Source of the DNA: Bacillota bacterium
GTDB lineage: Bacteria; Bacillota; Clostridia; Lachnospirales; Lachnospiraceae
DNA: 64,000 nt
Direction of reading: 5' to 3'
Assembly: GCA_023392615.1 (NCBI GenBank)
Contig: JAEVYT010000002.1
Coordinates: 186,001-250,000 of the forward strand
Position numbers and translations under genes: made by a program. Below are positions 61,706-64,000 of the stretch, in pieces (the first letter of the stretch is position 1; each line of letters starts with the position of its first letter). Under the pieces are notes generated by a model that saw nothing but the letters and a program-made list of their open reading frames with translations, did no database searches and was not told where the DNA came from.

Positions 61706-61852
61706 TTATATAGGTTGTGGTTCAGACTCGATATAGATTAAGATCCAGCCCCAATATAGGTATTGGAATGAGCTCGATAAATATTTCCGAAATCAGAGAC
61801 GCTCTCGCTTCGTAATGCAAATACTTTGATAAAAAAATTTTTCACACTCCTA

Positions 61853-61906
61853 TTGACTTATTAAAATAGTTGTGTTTTAATATAGTTACAAAGTTACTTT
61901 TAGTAA
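61853..61906 (+). promoter_or_regulatory. Pirin promoter with TTACT-AGTAA dyad
   Basis: TTGACT (61853-61858), 17-bp spacer, TTTAAT (61876-61881). The dyad TTACTTTTAGTAA (61894-61906) lies just downstream of the expected transcription start, a place for repressor binding. Its half sites match those before the HxlR gene. Confidence 0.5.
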
Positions 61907-62003
61907 TTAAGTTATTAATATATTTTAAATAACTTTATATAAGTTAAGATTCGATAATATATTTAAACAAGCGGCATAAGGATATTGGAAAGGAGATAAA
62001 TTA

Positions 62004-62702
62004 GTGATTAAAAAGATAGAAAGTCAAAACATGGGTAGTAGTAATTTAGGTTGGTTAAAAAGTAAATTTCATTTTTCCTTCGCTGATTATTATAATCCGG
62101 CTAATTTAAACTTTGGGGTATTAAGAGTTATCAATGATGATCTAATCGAACCGGGTACCGGATTTGATACTCACCCACACAAGGATATGGAGATTATAAC
62201 TTACGTAATTAATGGGGAGCTTACTCATGCAGATAGCATGGGAAATAAGAATACAATCACCCGTGGCCATGTTCAATACATGAGTGCAGGAACCGGAGTA
62301 TTCCATAGTGAACATAACATGGGTAGTGATATATTAAGATTATTGCAAATATGGATATACCCGGATCAACGGGATTATGACCCCAACTATGGAGATTATC
62401 GATTCGATTGGGAAGATCGAAAAGACAAATGGCTGGCTATGGTATCGGATAAATCCGGTGATGCACCCATTAAAGTTAATCAAGATATCAATATATACTC
62501 TCTTGAACTGGAGGAAGGGAAGGAAATTGAATTTCCCATCAAGGAAGGAAGACAGGGGTATTTGGTACAAATAGAAGGAAGTTCAATGATTAATCATATT
62601 GAGTTGAACGATCAGGACGCGATGGAAATTGTATCGGAGGACATTTTGATTAAGTCGATTAAAACATCACATATATTGATTCTAGAGATGAATAAATTAT
62701 AA
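62004..62702 (+). CDS. Pirin family protein
   Basis: A 232-residue bicupin of the pirin (YhhW/quercetin-dioxygenase-like) family. The metal ligands are in place: His-x-His in DTHPHKDMEIITYVINGELTHADSMG near residues 55-79 and His-x-Glu-His in GVFHSEHN near 99-106. Pirins oxidise flavonoid- or catechol-like substrates or act as redox sensors. The GTG start is preceded by AAAGGAG. It lies behind an HxlR-type operator dyad and upstream of a nitroreductase. Confidence 0.93.
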   Translation: MIKKIESQNMGSSNLGWLKSKFHFSFADYYNPANLNFGVLRVINDDLIEPGTGFDTHPHKDMEIITYVINGELTHADSMGNKNTITRGHVQYMSAGTGVFHSEHNMGSDILRLLQIWIYPDQRDYDPNYGDYRFDWEDRKDKWLAMVSDKSGDAPIKVNQDINIYSLELEEGKEIEFPIKEGRQGYLVQIEGSSMINHIELNDQDAMEIVSEDILIKSIKTSHILILEMNKL

Positions 62703-62804
62703 AGGCATTCATAAATCATATTAATACAGTTACATGTATTAATGATAAATAAGAATTAATAGTAACCAATTAAAATAATGATATTTAATTAAGGAGGAAT
62801 ATAT

Positions 62805-63404
62805 ATGAGTAAAAATTTATTCTCTGCAGTAGCAGACAGACGATCCTATTATGGAATTAGTAAAGAAAGCGTTGTTTCTGACGAACGTATTAAAGAAATT
62901 ATTGATCATGCGGTAAAATATACCCCATCCGCATTTAATTCTCAAAGTACAAGAGTGGTTCTATTATTAGGGGATCACCATGATAAGTTATGGGATATTG
63001 CAATGGAGGCATTAAGAAAGATTGTACCTGCTGAGTATTTTGCAGATACTGAGAACAAAATCAATTCCTTTAAGAATGGCTACGGAACTGTGTTATACTT
63101 TGAAGATAACTCAGTAGTTGAGGGCCTTCAACAGCAGTTCGCTCTATACAAAGATAACTTCCCTGTGTGGTCACAGCACTCTAATGCGATGCACCAATAT
63201 GTAATATGGACTGCTTTGGAAGCAGAAGGATTCGGAGCTTCTTTGCAGCACTACGGTGAGTTGATTGACGAAGCTGTAAAAGCAGAATGGAACCTACCAA
63301 GTAATTGGAAGTTTGTAGCACAGATGCCATTTGGCAAACCAGTTGCGGAACCCGCTGAAAAGGAATTCTTACCACTTGAAGGTCGTGTTAAAGTGTTTAA
63401 ATAA
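62805..63404 (+). CDS. FRM2/HBN1-type nitroreductase family protein
   Basis: A 199-residue FMN-binding nitroreductase. Opening ADRRSYYGISKESVVSDERIKEIIDHAVKYTPSAFNSQSTRVVLL has the FMN-phosphate loop RRS and the PSAFNSQ motif; the middle SQHSNAMHQYVIWTALEAEGFGASLQHY is typical of the COG3560 branch. A family role is reduction of nitro compounds or quinones with NAD(P)H. Start after AAGGAGG, 102 bp after the pirin gene, so they may be co-transcribed. Confidence 0.93.
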   Translation: MSKNLFSAVADRRSYYGISKESVVSDERIKEIIDHAVKYTPSAFNSQSTRVVLLLGDHHDKLWDIAMEALRKIVPAEYFADTENKINSFKNGYGTVLYFEDNSVVEGLQQQFALYKDNFPVWSQHSNAMHQYVIWTALEAEGFGASLQHYGELIDEAVKAEWNLPSNWKFVAQMPFGKPVAEPAEKEFLPLEGRVKVFK

Positions 63405-63532
63405 TATTATATAAACTAAGTATGCATGATGGAAACTTTAATATGAATTGCGTAACATATTTCCTAAGCACCAACGACTTCATACAGTTGTTTTAGAATA
63501 TATGTTTCGCGATTCATAAGTTATATATAACA

Positions 63533-63576
63533 AAGACTGAGCCGGAAAACCACTATTGGTTTTCCGGCTCAGTCTT
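63533..63576. terminator. Bidirectional terminator between nitroreductase and hcp
   Basis: A 20-bp perfect stem, AAGACTGAGCCGGAAAACCA and its complement, with a 4-nt CTAT loop, then CTTGTTTT. It separates convergent genes. Confidence 0.88.
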
Positions 63577-63614
63577 CTTGTTTTGGGGAACAATTTAAGG
63601 GGAATGTGTTTTAA

Positions 63615-64000
63615 TTATTCTAAAAATAATTTGATGTCATCTTCTACAGAGCCGATGCCTGCAATACCGAAGGTTTCAACAAGTACTTTTGCTACATTCG
63701 GGGAAAGGAATGCCGGCAAAGTAGGTCCTAAGTGAATGTTCTTTACTCCTAAGTGAAGGAGGGCAAGAAGAACGATCACGGCCTTTTGCTCATACCATGC
63801 GATGTTGAAAGCGATAGGAAGTTCGTTGATGTCTTCGAGTGCGAAAACTTCCTTTAATTTAAGTGCGATTACTGCTAAGGAATAGGAGTCGTTACACTGA
63901 CCTGCATCCAATACTCTCGGAATACCGCCGATATCTCCAAGCTCAAGTTTGTTATATTTATATTTTGCACAGCCTGCAGTCAGAATTACTGTATCCTGAG
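63615..64000 (-). CDS. hcp: Hybrid cluster protein / hydroxylamine reductase (C-terminus only)
   Basis: The gene enters from the right edge; 127 C-terminal codons are visible. They contain the cysteine-bearing segments TAGCAKYKYNKL and DAGQCNDSYSLAVIALKLKE that ligate the hybrid Fe-S-O cluster, and the conserved end (NIAWYEQKAVIVLLALLHLGVKNIHLGPTLPAFLSPNV). Hcp reduces hydroxylamine or nitric oxide in anaerobes. The frame is set by the stop TAA at 63617-63615. Confidence 0.95.
   Translation of the reverse strand, partial: QDTVILTAGCAKYKYNKLELGDIGGIPRVLDAGQCNDSYSLAVIALKLKEVFALEDINELPIAFNIAWYEQKAVIVLLALLHLGVKNIHLGPTLPAFLSPNVAKVLVETFGIAGIGSVEDDIKLFLE

Overview
The window looks like chromosomal DNA of an anaerobic, low-GC, spore-forming Firmicute, most likely a Lachnospiraceae species of the Lachnoclostridium/Anaerocolumna type. 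The reasons are AT-rich intergenic DNA, strong AGGAGG-type ribosome binding sites, an NAD-linked bifurcating [FeFe] hydrogenase, a hybrid cluster protein, spoVG, a dnaD/dnaI-type replication operon and Gram-positive lipoproteins. The organism is inferred; there is no rRNA, tRNA, CRISPR array or intact phage. Both window edges cut a gene: a TrkA-like start at the left and the Hcp C-terminus at the right.

Layout. 1-3.0 kb: TrkA-like start, a pair of 22-bp palindromes, then two tandem DUF1646 predicted cation transporters, the first behind a long leader with an intrinsic terminator (candidate Na+ riboswitch). 3.1-13.3 kb: a hydrogen-metabolism island. The leftward operon encodes a NuoE/NuoF/HydA-type bifurcating hydrogenase with a small 2Fe-2S protein and an HATPase. 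The divergent rightward side has a PAS/degenerate-GGDEF protein and then DRTGG, HATPase, a sensory-type [FeFe] hydrogenase, a second DRTGG and a PHP phosphoesterase. 13.6-20.9 kb: asnS, an LCP cell-wall ligase, queT behind a preQ1-I riboswitch, a PadR/DUF1700 operon with a truncated third gene, an Rrf2 regulator divergent from a flavin-binding protein, two leader-hairpin/short-peptide units and a lone holin. 21.2-39.5 kb: housekeeping genes: an SbcD/SbcC-like (YhaO/YhaN-like) pair, PBP1A, PRPP synthetase, dnaI- and dnaD-like genes next to tandem DnaA boxes, murC, spoVG, pth, mfd, a PrsA-like foldase and an SRAP protein.

39.8-54.2 kb is accessory: a secreted transglutaminase-like protein, a 204-bp near-perfect inverted repeat, two lineage-specific exported proteins, then a BlaI/BlaR1-like pair leading into two MalF/MalG-type permeases, an HlyD-like adaptor and four tandem paralogous solute-binding lipoproteins. 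This cassette is the least conventional assembly in the window. A BNR-repeat lipoprotein follows. 54.35-57.1 kb holds a textbook NiCo (czcD-motif) riboswitch with an overlapping terminator, controlling a P-type ATPase. 57.4-59.9 kb: dinB under a LexA box, a small unknown protein and an orphan DNA methyltransferase that overlap tail to tail. 60-63.4 kb: a PadR-DUF4180 fusion behind a 28-bp palindrome, then an HxlR regulator, a pirin and an FRM2-type nitroreductase whose promoters share related operator-like dyads (thiol/quinone-stress type module). The window ends in hcp.

Working together: the hydrogenase island pairs catalytic H2 production with a probable H2-sensing and phospho-relay branch. 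The riboswitches (preQ1, NiCo and possibly Na+) each sit directly before a matching transporter.
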